Assembly: GCF_036785885.1 (NCBI RefSeq)
Contig: NC_092323.1
Coordinates: forward strand, 29,892,501 to 29,956,500
Reading direction: 5' to 3'
Length of the DNA: 64,000 nt
Source: Coffea arabica
Taxonomy: Eukaryota; Streptophyta; Magnoliopsida; Gentianales; Rubiaceae
A program made the position numbers and the translations under genes. Below, in pieces: positions 63,489 to 64,000 of this stretch. The first letter of the stretch is position 1, and each line of letters starts with the position of its first letter. The notes under the pieces are model-generated. The model was given only the letters and a program-made list of their open reading frames with translations. It did not search any database and was not told the DNA's origin.

Positions 63489-63937
63489 GAGATCCGCTAT
63501 ATCAAGTTCCAGACATATATTTACGATTTGACCCATCCATGCTTAAGTAGTAACTAGTAATTAGTAATGGTCTCTAACCAAGTAAAAGTCTAAGGCCCAA
63601 GGCCGCAGGTAGTCAAAAGTTAGGAAAAGATTAGTAATGGTCTCTAACCAAGTAAAAGTCCAAGGCCCAAGGCCCCAGGCAGTCAAAAGTAGTACCTAGA
63701 AACTAGTTACTAGTAATTAGTAACTAGTAACTAGTAACTAGTAACTAGTAACTAGTAACTAGTAACTAGTCCACCCATGCTTAAGTAGTAACTAGTAATT
63801 AGTAATGGTCTCTAACCAAGTAAAAGTTCAAGACCCAAGGTCCCAGGCAGTCAAAAGTTAGGAAAAGATTAGGATTAGGAAGCATGGGTGGGTCAAATCG
63901 TAAATATAGGTCCGGAACTTGATATAGCGGATCTCAC
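63489..63937. repeat. Second inverted-repeat block with internal direct repeats
   Basis: Outer arms 63489-63545 and 63880-63937 are reverse complements and match the arms of 61346-61558. Inside, the segment TAATGGTCTCTAACCAAGTA with CCAAGGCCC occurs three times (about 63567, 63632 and 63804). Confidence 0.75.
63704..63772. repeat. 7-bp minisatellite (ACTAGTA)n
   Basis: About nine to ten head-to-tail units of ACTAGTA, a few varied to ATTAGTA. The unit also occurs singly on both sides, so it probably grew by slippage from the flanking sequence. Confidence 0.85.
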
Positions 63938-64000
63938 TTGTACGCGGCCACATTATTAACTTTCCCTGTCCTCGCCGCTAGGTGAAGACATAGTTCTCCT
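63938..64000 (+). promoter_or_regulatory. Third, inverted copy of the SmD3 promoter/5' UTR (partial)
   Basis: The reverse complement of this stretch matches 61285-61345 of copy 2 (CTTCACCTAGCGGCGAGGAC and AAAGTTAATAATG), so it points to a plus-strand SmD3 copy continuing past the right edge. Only promoter and 5' UTR sequence is in view. Confidence 0.7.

Noticed and set aside
63704..63772. Interstitial telomere repeat
   Set aside because: The unit is ACTAGTA, not the plant telomere unit TTTAGGG or its complement.

Overview
This window is plant nuclear DNA, almost certainly from a eudicot. It has short exons with GT-AG introns, a plant Ty3/gypsy chromovirus primed by initiator tRNA-Met, many nested LTR, hAT and MITE insertions, and AT-rich intergenic DNA. 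The species cannot be named from the sequence alone. There is no prokaryotic gene organisation, no CRISPR array, and no rRNA or tRNA gene that I could recognise.

Four single-copy housekeeping genes form the backbone: SmD3 (minus strand, 1056-2985), dolichol-phosphate mannosyltransferase DPM1 (plus, 31303-34339), an MSRA5-type methionine sulfoxide reductase (plus, 35636-48864) and a PIN1-type parvulin (plus, exon 1 only, 51709-51955). From memory, Arabidopsis has SmD3b beside DPMS1 (At1g20580/At1g20575) and MSRA5 beside PIN1At (At2g18030/At2g18040), so this looks like an old syntenic block. A second SmD3 copy lies at 53159-55109, and an inverted third copy of the SmD3 upstream region runs off the right edge.

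The block is decaying. SmD3 copy 1 is intact. DPM1 has an in-frame stop in a tiny exon. MSRA5 has a one-base frameshift in exon 1, a solo LTR in intron 2 and a nested LTR pair inside exon 3. PIN1 has no visible second exon. SmD3 copy 2 keeps its reading frame but has lost the conserved Arg of the Sm2 motif. A CDKG-like kinase fragment near 62 kb is also a pseudogene.

Mobile DNA makes up most of the length. Two interlocked hAT elements (3470-7689) split the SmD3 upstream region. A hAT with an 8-bp target duplication (9122-30093) carries a long-TIR element and a complete Ty3/gypsy chromovirus (10212-28671, minus strand) with 4.3-kb LTRs; one of those LTRs is split by a 4.1-kb solo LTR. Five solo LTRs related to it lie at 11655, 37186, 41458, 43162 and 55380, and a shorter sixth at 55942. 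Five of these six, and the chromovirus itself, have perfect 5-bp target duplications. The chromovirus has a degenerate gag-pol but also an intact extra 203-codon ORF between the primer-binding site and gag, which is the most unusual coding feature here.

Boundaries were set by comparing repeats with each other and by finding target-site duplications by eye. Gene identities come from recognising the protein families; no database search was run.
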